The notes beneath the pieces are model-generated. The model worked only from the letters and a program-made list of their open reading frames with translations, was not told the DNA's origin and searched no databases. A program made the translations under genes and the position numbers. Below, piece after piece: positions 46,401 through 56,347 of a stretch of 64,000 nt of DNA. This DNA comes from Impatiens glandulifera. Taxonomy: Eukaryota > Streptophyta > Magnoliopsida > Ericales > Balsaminaceae. The stretch covers positions 33,601,751 to 33,665,750 of the forward strand of contig NC_061867.1 in the NCBI RefSeq assembly GCF_907164915.1. The letters run 5' to 3'. Position 1 is the stretch's first letter. Every line of letters begins with the position of its first letter.

Positions 46401-47094
46401 TGAAGTACCATATCTCAGTGTTATTAGAGCCTTAATGTATTTAGTTATCATACTAGACCCGATATATCATTTGTAGTAAATTTACTAGCGAGATATAGTT
46501 CTTCACCGACAAAGAGACATTGGCATGAAGTTAAACATATTTTTCGCTTCCTTCAAGAAACTATGGACATGAGATTATATTATCCATATGTATGTGAAGC
46601 TGAATTGATTCGATACACAGATGCAGGATATTTATCTGATTCAAATAATGGTAGGTCTCAAATGAGTTACGTATTCACATATTGTGGTACAGAGATCAAT
46701 TAAACAAACAAGTATCGCTACATCTACAAATCATTTAGAGATCATAGCTATTCATGAAGAAAGTCGAGAATGTGTGTGGTTGAAATCAATTATGCATCAC
46801 ATTCGAGAATCATGTGGTTTATCAGTAAATAAGAATTTTCCAACAATTTTATACAAAGATAATGCTGGTTGTATTCTACAATTACAGGAAGGATATATTA
46901 AAGGCAATACAACGAAACACATATCGTCAAAATTCTTTTTCACTCATGATCTCCATAAGAAATTTGATATTGAAGTTTGTCAAATTCCTTCATCAGATAA
47001 TCTAGCTGATCTATTTACAAAGGCATTGCCTAATACGACCTTTGAAAGGCTAGTGTATAAAATTGGCATGCGGAGATTTAAGAATATAAAGTGA
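43430..47094 (+). pseudogene. Copia Pol remains of H (integrase, RT, RNase H)
   Basis: A polyprotein broken into many short frames. Integrase: GDICGPIHPPCGPFRYF and VLIDASTRWSHV near 44290-44360, RLDNAREFTSQAFNNY near 44470, and TQNSLAKS near 44570, where the catalytic Glu of NGLAES is Lys. Integrase C-terminal part at 44794-45066 (KMGPQRRLGIYVGY). RT around 45520-46225 includes LYGLKHSRRICY and the active site IAIYVDDLNIIGT, which is intact. RNase H at 46684-47094 has ECVWLKSIMHHIRE, LYKDNAGCI, TKHISSKFFFTHDL and NLADLFTKALP. Protease (43600-44100) is not recognisable. The gene is dead. Confidence 0.85.
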
Positions 47095-47228
47095 TGTTAC
47101 AAAGAGGGGAGTATAATCCCACTAAGCATATGTATTGCACTCTTTTTCCCTTCACCGTGTTTTTATCCAACTTGGTTTTTCTGGTAAGGTTTTTAATGAG
47201 GCAGTATGCAAATGGCTTCCAAGGGGAG

Positions 47229-47453
47229 TATTATAAATATAATAATAAATGGATGTTATTATATATGACCTTTGGTCTTTCATATTTCATCATTAATAAA
47301 GACCTATCATTTTGTGTCATACATTTATTTCTCTTTGTTTTAGTCCTATAAATAGAACATGTATGGTGGTATGTTATAAAATGTCTAGTTCAATAAGTAA
47401 TAAGATTCTCCCTCTTGACTTTCTCTTATTTTTTTTATTATTCGTTTAAAACA
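47229..47453 (+). repeat. 3' LTR of element H
   Basis: Follows the tract CCAAGGGGAG. It starts TATTATAAATAT (expected TGTTATAAATAT) and ends TTTAAAACA at 47453. TATA box CTATAAATAG near 47346. Upstream, 47130-47215 holds the CTTTTTCCCTTC...GGTTTTTAATGAGGCA box that many plant Copia elements keep before the 3' LTR. Confidence 0.7.
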
Positions 47454-47493
47454 AAATATATATATATATATATATATTTATTTGTTATTAAAA

Positions 47494-48105
47494 TATTAAG
47501 GATAGATTATAAAAATATCTGTAATATAAAATATTGTAAAATATAACCGTCAGAATATATTAGATTATTATTATAATCTAATATATCTAATATATTAGGT
47601 AAATATATTTATTAAACTAATAAAAAATACTAATGAATTTAATAATATATTAACACTATATTTACTGAATTTTTTATAACAATATTATAATATATTTTAT
47701 TAGTATTTGTTATTAAAATACTAATGAATTTAATAATATATTATAATATTGTTATAAAAAAATCAGTAAATATATTTGTTAATATATTATTAAATTTATT
47801 AGTATTTTTTATTAGTTTAATAAATATATTTACATAATATATTAGGTTATAATAATAATTTAATATATTCTGACTGTATTTTCTTAATCTATCCTTAATA
47901 TTTTAATAATAAGGATAGATTATCAAAATATCTGTGATATAAAATATTGTAAAATATAATATATTAGATTAATATTATAATCTAATATATTAGGTAAATA
48001 TGTTTATTAAACTAATAGAAAATACCAATGAATTTAATAATATATTAACAAATATATTTACTGAATTTTTTATAACAATATTATAATATATTTCTATAAA
48101 ATAAC
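47494..48105. repeat. AT-rich long inverted repeat plus direct copy of one arm
   Basis: The left arm from 47494 (ATTAAGGATAGATTA) and the right arm to about 47905 form a long imperfect hairpin centred near 47715; one inner stretch, TTTACTGA...TAACAATATTATAAT, is nearly exact over more than 30 bp. At 47911-48105 the left arm is repeated in direct orientation. A MITE-like foldback is likely. It lies just upstream of the cysteine-rich peptide gene. Confidence 0.75.
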
Positions 48106-48161
48106 TTTAATTGTTTTACGTTTTGTTTTCATTTTCACAACCATATGTATTACTTGTGTAT

Positions 48162-48170
48162 CTATATATA
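48162..48170 (+). promoter_or_regulatory. TATA box of the cysteine-rich peptide gene
   Basis: CTATATATA, 94 bp before the ATG. It is followed at about +30 by a CTCAACAAC start-site-like context. It predicts a 5' UTR of about 65-70 nt. Confidence 0.65.
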
Positions 48171-48263
48171 CCGAGACCTCAACAACTTGAAGATTTAAAT
48201 TGAAAGAAGAAATTAAGAATTTTGATTTGTTTGTTTTTTGTTTACTTAATTGATTTGAAAGAT

Positions 48264-48876
48264 ATGGGAAAGACTTTTTCTATTCAACTCATTGCCATTA
48301 TGGTTTTGTTAGGTATTTTTTTTCATTCTAAATTAAGAAGTATTCTCACTTAGAGTTGCTATTAATATTTTTAATTATATATATATATAAATTTATTTAT
48401 ATGTTTGTACTACATAAATTTTTTAGATAATAAAATTTTAATAAAATTAATTTTGTTTTTTTTGAGTTTTGTTGATTAGAAAAAAAATATGATTCCAAAA
48501 ATCTTGTCTCATGTATTGATAGGTAACAAGAGGGATTGTTTTTTAATTAGATTTAAATTAAAAAATATTTTTTTATATTTAAGAATGGAGAATGTAATTA
48601 AAAATAAATAATTTATGTAAAATTTATTGCTATTTTTTCTCTAATCGATAACTTATTCATTTTATATTCTTAGGTACACTATACTCGGAGGTATCAGAAT
48701 GTAAAGAGTTGACTAAACACGATTGTCCCAAAGGGTATAAATGGTTTTGTATCATAAAAACTGCATGTGGTTGTACAAAAATTGATGAACCAGTTATTCA
48801 AGTAAATGGTTTATGTCGTTCCTCAAAAGATTGTAGATGTGGGATATGCGATTTTGGCACATGCACTTGTCATTAG
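48264..48876 (+). CDS. Small secreted cysteine-rich (defensin-like) peptide, two exons
   Basis: Exon 1 is 48264-48312 and exon 2 is 48674-48876. The 361-bp intron has donor G|GTATTT and acceptor TTCTTAG|G and sits in phase 1 just after the signal-peptide core, the usual plan of plant defensin-like genes. The spliced frame is 83 residues. MGKTFSIQLIAIMVLLG is a hydrophobic signal peptide, probably cleaved near residue 17-22. The mature part has 11 Cys at 26, 34, 42, 48, 50, 64, 70, 72, 75, 80 and 82, ending CRCGICDFGTCTC. That spacing is not the standard 8-Cys plant defensin, so I leave the subclass open. Such peptides act outside the cell in defence, pollen-pistil or developmental signalling; which applies here is unknown. 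The odd Cys count suggests one free Cys or a dimer. TATA box, both splice sites and a polyadenylation signal are in place. Confidence 0.8.
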
Positions 48877-49255
48877 GTGTAGTGGGATATAATAAAATTA
48901 TTATGAGGGTTGGATTTTCATAATTTTGAAATTAATTGGAAGTATCCAACTAATGAATAAATATGTTTTATTTGAATATTTTAATTTATATGGTTGTCAT
49001 TTTAATTCCAATCTTTATTATTTAACTATTTAACAAATTAAACATGTTTATTTAATTAGAACTCATGCATTATATGTTTTTAAACACAAACGATTGTACA
49101 GAGGATCTATATATAAAAAAAAATTGATACCTAACATATTTTTATAATATTAATATTGACTAAAGATATTTTCAAATTTTCTTCCATCCTTATAAATTAT
49201 AAATCAAAATATTCATTTAAGTTACTTCTTTATTTTTCCTTCAATTATATACAAA
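48877..49255 (+). other. 3' flank of the peptide gene
   Basis: AT-rich, non-coding. AATGAATAAA at 48952-48961, about 80 bp after the stop, is a likely polyadenylation signal. Nothing else recognised before the D LTR. Confidence 0.55.
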
Positions 49256-50157
49256 ATTGTTAGTATTCTTATCTTGAAATAACATAATATATATATAAAA
49301 TGGTGTTACAAATAAATAAAAATAAAATAAGATATACAAAGAACGAAATCACCGATTGAGATGTTGATTCGAGGCATGTTTTTGGCACATTTCCCTTAAA
49401 GCAGTTTCACCGTCTCCCGTTTGTGCTAAAGCTTATCGTAGATGGCTGTCTTTCAGGGTACAACGAATCTAGTAGTGATTCTGCACCAGAATCACTACAC
49501 AACGAACTTTATCAACGTACCTAAACTATCATCGGGATCAAAACAGAATTATGTGAAACCACAATTAAAATGATCAATGGAAGGTTTTTCTGAAAAACTA
49601 AGAACTAGCTAGCTTCTTGTGATGTTGAAAATAAAAACTAATAAAGTTCATTTAGGGTGATTGAAGGATAAAAAGTTATGTAATTCTGCAATTGTTATTG
49701 TCTCTTCGACAATGTTGGATCAATTGAGATATTATATAAAGATAAATTAGTCAAACAACATAATGACTAATTTCTTTAACGTATGAATAAAATCATTTAA
49801 TGCAATCAATTGAATTTACATCAATTGTATTTGAAAGGTTTCAACGTATGCATTTATCATTGCATTTCAATGAAAAATTCTCTTTTACATATTGATATTA
49901 ATACCCCGTTTAACTGACTCATTCAATTAATATTTAATCCACATATACTGATTTATTTTTATGCAATAAAATGCATTTTGCAAATAAATTAAACCCCACT
50001 TGGATTAATGGAAAATTATACATTTTGTTATTTTTTCATTGTGGACAAATTCACTAACTCGATTTTATTTTTGGAATTCACCCATTCAATTTTATTTTTG
50101 AATTCTCATTTCCATTCATATAATGGAAACCATCTACATAGTCTAAATTCCAACAAT
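49256..50157 (-). repeat. 3' LTR of element D
   Basis: 902 bp, matches 55486-56347. In plus sense it starts ATTGTTAGTATTC and ends CTAAATTCCAACAAT. It contains TTTGTGCTAAAGC and CTTAAAGCAGTTTC (49394-49430), complementary to the primer-site region at 55461-55485. Confidence 0.85.
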
Positions 50158-50559
50158 CCCCCACATGAATAGAAATTGAAAAATTAACTCGGTGAAAGGT
50201 TCAACAGTTGAATTCTACATAGGATAGGTAGGTGTAACCTTTTGAACCTTCTCTTGTGAAAACATATAACTTTACTTGCTGATTAGTAGACTCGATGTCC
50301 TTGAACTATTCTGCCTTTTGTGTAAACGATTACACACTTTCACATAGAATTCTCCCTGATACATGTCAAGTTCTCATAGTTGTGTCCGTTTTGGCCATGG
50401 AACACGCGCCTAGTTCTGTGAGAGGATCTAGAATTGAGTCGTGCAATTCCTTCGAAGCGGCCCCACTTCTCCCTCACATAGGTGATCTCTTTTCTCACAA
50501 ACAATCATTAAAAGTGATATGTTTATCCTCTTCAAAATATATATTGTTCCGTTATAGAA

Positions 50560-50960
50560 TTAATCCTCACAATAACTTTCCAAGTCAATACAATTAGGTT
50601 GTCCCAATGAACCTAGTTCTTGGGATCTCCAGTCTTCATAGGTTGGGTTTTCCTTCAAACCAACTTATAGTAGGCTAACGTCTCAAAAGACTTCAAACTA
50701 ACTCTCTATTAAATAATTTAATTAGTGGATCCACAATGTTATGTTTGACTTACATAGTCAAATTTGATAACTCCATTAGAGAGTATAGTCTAATGACATC
50801 ATGTCTAAGACGTGTACGTCTAGACTTGTCATTGACTTTAAGTTTGTTCAATTTCAAATTACTATCACAATAATTAAAAATTTTCGTTGGTACATTCTTA
50901 GATAACCTTGGAATATCTTCTAATAAGAAGCATAGTAACTCGTACATGTTTACCATTTAA
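50560..50960 (-). pseudogene. Copia RNase H tail remnant in D
   Basis: Minus-strand reading from 50956 gives KIFNYCDSNLKLNKLKVNDK then SRRTRLRHDVIRLYSLMELS. After a stop come VKHNIVDPLIKL and, near 50600, LEIPRTRFIGTT. These are the last conserved Copia RNase H motifs (R.RHD.IR, N.vD.l.K). Upstream Pol is absent. E has the same remnant at 26060-26230. Confidence 0.7.
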
Positions 50961-53449
50961 ACATTTTTTTTTATGAAAATATTGTTTACTTTACTAACTA
51001 GTAGACAAAATGTCTTTGAACTATTCTTCATTCGTATAAATATTTATATATTTTGCATAAAAATATTTTATTTTATGACATAAATCAAAATTATAGATTA
51101 TAACGTTTAATCTATCAAACATAATTTTTTAGAAGATTTTCATACATAGATTGCACTTCTAAGTGTAAACATATTCACTTTTAGACGTAAAGTCATTCAT
51201 TTAATAATATCAATATATATCATTTGATAACAACATGATATTTCGTGTAGTGCAATTCACATCCTTAATGGATTTAATCATTTTTCTCGTAATTTTCAAC
51301 GATAAAATATCTTACAAAAGACACGTAATGAAAAACTTTTAATTGTCTTCGTGATATATATAATTGACATATCCACTTTTTAATAAAAGTATGATCAAAT
51401 ATTTTATATCATTATTAAAAATTTGTTATAAGTCATATCAAGACTTTATAAACTTTCTTTTTCATTTATTTCATAAAATTCTTTTGAAGACATTGGTTCT
51501 TCAAAGTTTTATGAAAATAATGTCAAAATATGACACGTTTCTTGATTTTAAAATCTTCAAATTCAAAATATTGATTTGAACACCAACTCAGCAAATATAA
51601 ACAAGACATTTTCTTGTTATTTTATTTCTTTTTGTAAAATTGTGTAACTTTATCTTTTATAGAGAACATATTTCTATAACAACAAATTATTTTTACATAA
51701 TATACACAATTATTTTTGTGTTATTATCAATAAAAATATTTGTCCCCACATTCGTGTTGGTACCATTTTTTTTAAATCACACATTTATGATTTAAATCAA
51801 TGATTTTCTAATCAAGAATTGTCACACCATTCTTTTACGATTTTCTTTTGTTATACTTTTCATACAATATAAATTAGATAACTTTATTATAAATATTTAA
51901 TTGAATAAAACATAATTTCTATAAAAGAGATTAGAATGTTTATTCATATATAAATCATTCTTCACATAATGTCTACAAAAGAAATTATAATATTTAATCA
52001 ATTAAAATATTTACTTCATCACATTATTTCTATAAAAGAAATTAGAATATTTAATCAAATAAATATTCACCATGTCATATTATTTCTACAAAATAAATCA
52101 TAATGTTTCAAGCATCTTTGGCCGAAGTCGCTTAAACATTTATATTGGTTGCACGTTTGCATCCCATAATATCGGCACGTTTGTCATATTATTTCTCAAA
52201 TCAAACACAACTTTTCTTGTAATTATTAGATTTCAAAAACATCAAATTAAACAATTCTTTAAGAAGAAATTGAACCATGTATATCAAATGTATAATTTAA
52301 TAACATAATCAAATGATATGTCATATATATTATAATTAATTTATATATTTTTAAGCAAATACGTTTTTAAAATACATCAATAATTGACCATTTATCTTAA
52401 ATTAAATATAGAATAACTAATTATTATAACTAATTATTCATGTCATTAATTCGTCAATTTCTTAGTTAATAATGACTTTTAACTTTCCACATGAGTTATT
52501 GTATACGAAAAGACACAATAATTTTACGAAAAAATTTAGTATTTTCTATTAAAATAAAATAGATATACAGAATATGTATTCACGTGTGTATATAAATAAC
52601 AAGTTAATCATACATATTATGAATTAACACAAATCATCATATTATTAATTAATATGAATGTTATATATATTAGCAATCACTTAGAAACACAATATATAAC
52701 AACTAATGTACTTCATGTCTTACTCGAAGTAATTATATTATCGTTCTTTGATCGATAATCCATGTGAAGCAACAATGCTCAAACCAAATCTCGATAGATC
52801 GTTCTCACCAAGATAATTTTACGAAGATAATTACGACTCACATAGTCGTCTCTTTGAACGCATTAATATAATGAGCTCTAACACAAATGACATTCATTTT
52901 ATGTCATCAAATGATTAATCACACAAGTTCTATAAAAGAAACTCTAACACAAATGACATTCATTTTATGAAATCAAATGATTAATCACACAAGTTCTATA
53001 AAAGAAACTCTAACACAAATAACATTAATTTTATGTCATCAAATAATTAATCACACAAGTTCTATAAAAGAAATTAAAATGCTTCAAAATATAAATGAAA
53101 AAGTCATTTTAGCAAATTAAATTTCTACACAAGAAATTGGTTAAGTGCACCAATTTATTTCATAATTTATACACAAGAAATTAGAATGATTCAAACATCC
53201 ATGGTTAAAATCATTTTGACAAATTAAATTTCTAGATAAGACACTATTATGGGCACTCATTCATCTCATAATTTCTACATAAGAGTTTCAATACAACGAT
53301 AAAGAAATCATTGACTATAGTCATTTTTACAATTATTGACTATCCCATTCAGCTCATAATTTTTACACAAGAAATTGGAATGGTTTCAACGTGTGAATGA
53401 CTAATGTCATTTTATCACGTCCGATTTCTACAAAAGAAATCATCTCTTC
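50961..53449 (-). other. D interior, non-coding, with recurrent imperfect palindromes
   Basis: No ORF of note. About thirteen copies of ATTTCTAYAAAAGAAAT and close variants occur between 51915 and 53440: near 51915, 51969, 52026, 52082, 52926, 52992, 53058, 53121, 53165, 53227, 53271, 53358 and 53424. They are often 45-70 bp apart. Each can form a 6-bp stem with a 5-nt loop. E keeps only four. Confidence 0.7.
52876..53073. repeat. 66-bp tandem repeat, three copies
   Basis: Units start CTCTAACACAAATGACATTC at 52876 and 52942, with a variant at 53008. The period is exactly 66 bp, and each ends with the AGTTCTATAAAAGAAA palindrome. Recent local amplification. Confidence 0.9.
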
Positions 53450-53526
53450 AGCTGGATTCGAACAGGGGATCTCCCTACCACCACACACCATTACATATAA
53501 ACTTTGAACCACTACGCCAATGCTCC
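53450..53526 (-). other. tRNA-like SINE head
   Basis: Minus sense starts GGAGCATTGGCGTAGTGG and ends CTGTTCGAATCCAGC. Box A (TGGCGTAGTGG, 53509-53519) and box B (TGTTCGAATCC, 53454-53464) have tRNA-like spacing. No intact cloverleaf or CCA-ready acceptor stem is seen, so a SINE head or old tRNA-derived fragment is more likely than a tRNA gene. 53527-53987 continues with plain D interior. Confidence 0.5.
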
Positions 53527-53987
53527 TTTTGATTGTTGTACCGCTTTTATGACCTTTTATCTTCTTTACAAAGACAACTTATACTTCATATTTGACTAAA
53601 CTCTGTCAACAAATGAATATATACACATTTAAAATGATAACTTGTTACCATAATAAAATGTAATATATAAAACAATGTATAAATAAATATATATTTCTCT
53701 TTATTTAGTAAATCATCTTACCATATTCTTATTAATTACCTTGCTTAATTAATTTAAGAAGGTATATATTATAATTAATTATTTTAAAACTGAAACCATA
53801 TGTTTCAATTATAATTAATTTTAACATCATAAATTTTATGAAAATTGAAAGCTAACATATTAGTTATTTTCTTATTTTCATTTATTATTATTAATAATTT
53901 TAATAATCAAACAAATCTTTAAATAAAACTAGAATAAATTAAATTATTGTGTTCTAATTTATTTTCTATATAACATTTGTATAATAA

Positions 53988-55189
53988 GGTTATGTTTGTT
54001 ACCAGGTATAAGAATGTAGAACTATATCTATAGTAAGTTGGATATGTTGTTTGGTTGTTTATTATTTATATCTACATAATTATTTAGCTATAATTTATAC
54101 CTTTAAAAGGGTATAATATAGTATCTACTTTAACTAGTTACAAGCATGTATAAGGTTTAATATTCCATTTTTACCCTTTAGTTTTATAATTATTAAAATT
54201 TTAATTTCTTTATTAAATTTAAAATATACTAATAAAAATATAAATTATGACTAAATACTTATTTATTTTTAACTATGTTTAATTTTATAATTTAAATAAT
54301 AATAATAATAATAAATAAGTAATTACTTATTTTTATTTGATTTTTTAATTTTTATATATTTTATTTATCTCTTTAAATAAAAACTTATATTTTTTAATTA
54401 TAAAAAATTAAATGTGAAAATTTTATATATAGTTAAATATTATAATTATTTTAAAAAACTAATAATTTTAATTCAAAAATAATAATCATATATAAAATTA
54501 ATTTATAAAATAAAATTATATTTATAATTAGTCATATATATAAATTTAATTTATAAATTTATGAATAAATTATATTTATAATTAATTATGAAAATTAGTG
54601 ATATTATTTATAATTAATATAACTTATATCTATTGAATTTATTTTTGAAATTAATTCATAATTATACCATTTTAATTTCAAATATTATTTTATAAAGTTA
54701 TTATTATTAATATTTATTTTATATAAATAATTAATATTTTTTATATATAAATAATTATAATAATACATAAATTTAAAAATTAATTATTAAATATTAATTT
54801 ATATATAAATAAATTTTATTTATATAATTATATAAATTAAATTATATATAAAATAATACAAACAGTATTATTTATATTAAAATTTGCATTTATATGTTAA
54901 TTATATATTGTTTTTGTATTAATTTTAATATAATTAATAATACAAAATATCTTTAAAATAAATATTAAAATAAAAAATAATTTATATAAACATAAGGGTA
55001 AAATAGTCTTGTAAACTTTGTACTACTTTCTTATACCACTAATCAAACACAAAATAATAAAACCTATATATTTTATACTCCCTACCAAACACTAATAACT
55101 TATATAATTTATATCTCGTAATACCTCTTACAATTTATACCCCATACAACTTATACTTATTTAACTAATACTACCTACCAAACGCCACC
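53988..55189. mobile_element. MITE-like element (PIF/Harbinger-like) inside D
   Basis: About 1.2 kb, very AT-rich, with imperfect terminal inverted repeats GGTTATGTTTGTTACCAGG and (inverse of the right end) GGTGGCGTTTGGTAGGTAG. Subterminal parts are also related in inverse order. It is flanked by TAA and TGA. Element E, a paralogue of D, shows the matching site without the insert near 28148-28165, which supports a real insertion. No transposase, so non-autonomous. Confidence 0.6.
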
Positions 55190-55460
55190 TGAATATACAT
55201 ATTAATGTTTCTTCAGAAAATTTTTATATCAAAATATATTAGCTTATAAAATTAAACTTCAGTAACATAAGAACATATGTGTTAATAATCAACATATTTA
55301 TATACAATAAAGACTTATCTTTATTTGTTGATTTTGTTTTCCTTAAAATGAATCTTTTTCATTTTTTTGAAATAAGTATCATCTCTTTCGCAACACCGCA
55401 ACTCGTATTTCTGAAACATCAAAGTCAAAAAAGAATTCGATGGCGCAAGCTCTTAAATAG

Positions 55461-55485
55461 TTTAGCACAAAGAAACTGTTTTAAG
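55461..55485 (-). other. Unusual primer-site region of D, complementary to the D LTR
   Basis: In minus sense the first 25 nt after the 5' LTR are not a tRNA-Met match. They consist of CTTAAAACAGTTTC and TTTGTGCTAAA, exactly the two blocks (with an 11-nt gap and one mismatch) found in the plus strand of the D LTR at 49394-49430. The transcript could therefore pair with its own leader. Confidence 0.5.
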
Positions 55486-56347
55486 ATTGTTAGTATTCTT
55501 GTCTTGAAATAACAGAATATATATATATAATGGTGTTACAAATAAATAAAAATAAAATAAGATATACAAAGAACGAAATCACCGATTGAGATGTTGATTC
55601 GAGGCATGTGCTTGGCATATTTCCCTTAAAACAGTTCCACCGTCTCCCGTTTGTGCTGGAGCTTATTGTAGATGGTTGTCTCCCAGGGTACAACGAATCT
55701 AGTAGTGATTCAACACCAGAATCACTACACAATGAACTTGACCAACGTACTTAAACTATCACCGGGATCAAAGCAGAATTGTGTGAAACCACAATTAAAA
55801 TGATAAATGAAAGGTTTTTCTGAAAAACTAAGAAGTAGCTAGCTTCTTGTGATGTTGAAAATAAAAACTAATAAAGTTCATTTAGGGTGATTGAAGGATA
55901 AAAAGCTATGTAATTCTGCAATTGTTATTGTCTCTTCGTCGACAACGTTAGATCAATTGAGATATTATATAAAGATAAATTAGTCATCAACATAATGATG
56001 ACTAATTTCTTTAACGTATGAATAAAATCGTTTAATGCAATCAATTGCATTTACATCAATTGTATTTGAAAAGTTTCAACGTATGCATTTATCATTGCAT
56101 TTAACTGACTCATTCAATTAATATTCAATTCACATATATTAATTTATTTTTATGAAATAAAATGCATTTTGTAAATAAATTAACCCCACTTGAATTAATA
56201 GAAAATTATACATTTTGTCATTTTTCCATTGTGAACAAATTCACTTATTCGATTTTATTCTTGGGATTCAACTATTCAATTTTATTTTTGAATTCTCATT
56301 TATATTCCTATAATGGAAACCATCTACCTCATCTAAATTCCAACAAT
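55486..56347 (-). repeat. 5' LTR of element D
   Basis: 862 bp, matches 49256-50157 with several small deletions (for example around 56100). Ends CTAAATTCCAACAAT, then ACAAA. Confidence 0.85.

Larger units (their letters stand above)
42833..47453 (+). mobile_element. Element H: decayed, 5'-truncated Copia element
   Basis: Plus-strand order: gag end with CCHC knuckle, integrase, RT, RNase H, conserved 3' untranslated box, polypurine tract and a short 3' LTR. The 5' LTR and the gag start are missing. Stops and frameshifts are spread throughout, so it is old. It belongs to a different Copia lineage from A/B/C, with a short LTR and no accessory ORF. Confidence 0.85.
49256..56347 (-). mobile_element. 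Element D: large non-coding Copia derivative
   Basis: LTRs at 49256-50157 and 55486-56347 flank 5.3 kb. Taking the ends as ATTGTTAG...CCAACAAT, the 5-bp target duplications are ACAAA on both sides (49251-49255 and 56348-56352). The polypurine tract (minus sense ATGTGGGGG, 50158-50166) puts the 3' end on the left. Only the tail of RNase H is recognisable, so D cannot move by itself. It carries a tRNA-like head, a MITE and many short palindromes, and is related to E. Confidence 0.8.

Noticed and set aside
47494..47905. microRNA precursor
   Set aside because: The foldback is very long and almost pure A/T. There is no evidence for a defined mature duplex.
50295..50597. Plus-strand frame with VPSSVRGS..PLLPHIGD also seen at 25769-25963
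   Set aside because: Similarity between the two only reflects that D and E are related. The sense information is on the minus strand (Copia 3' end).
53450..53526. Functional tRNA gene
   Set aside because: Acceptor and anticodon stems do not pair convincingly by eye; only the promoter boxes are tRNA-like.
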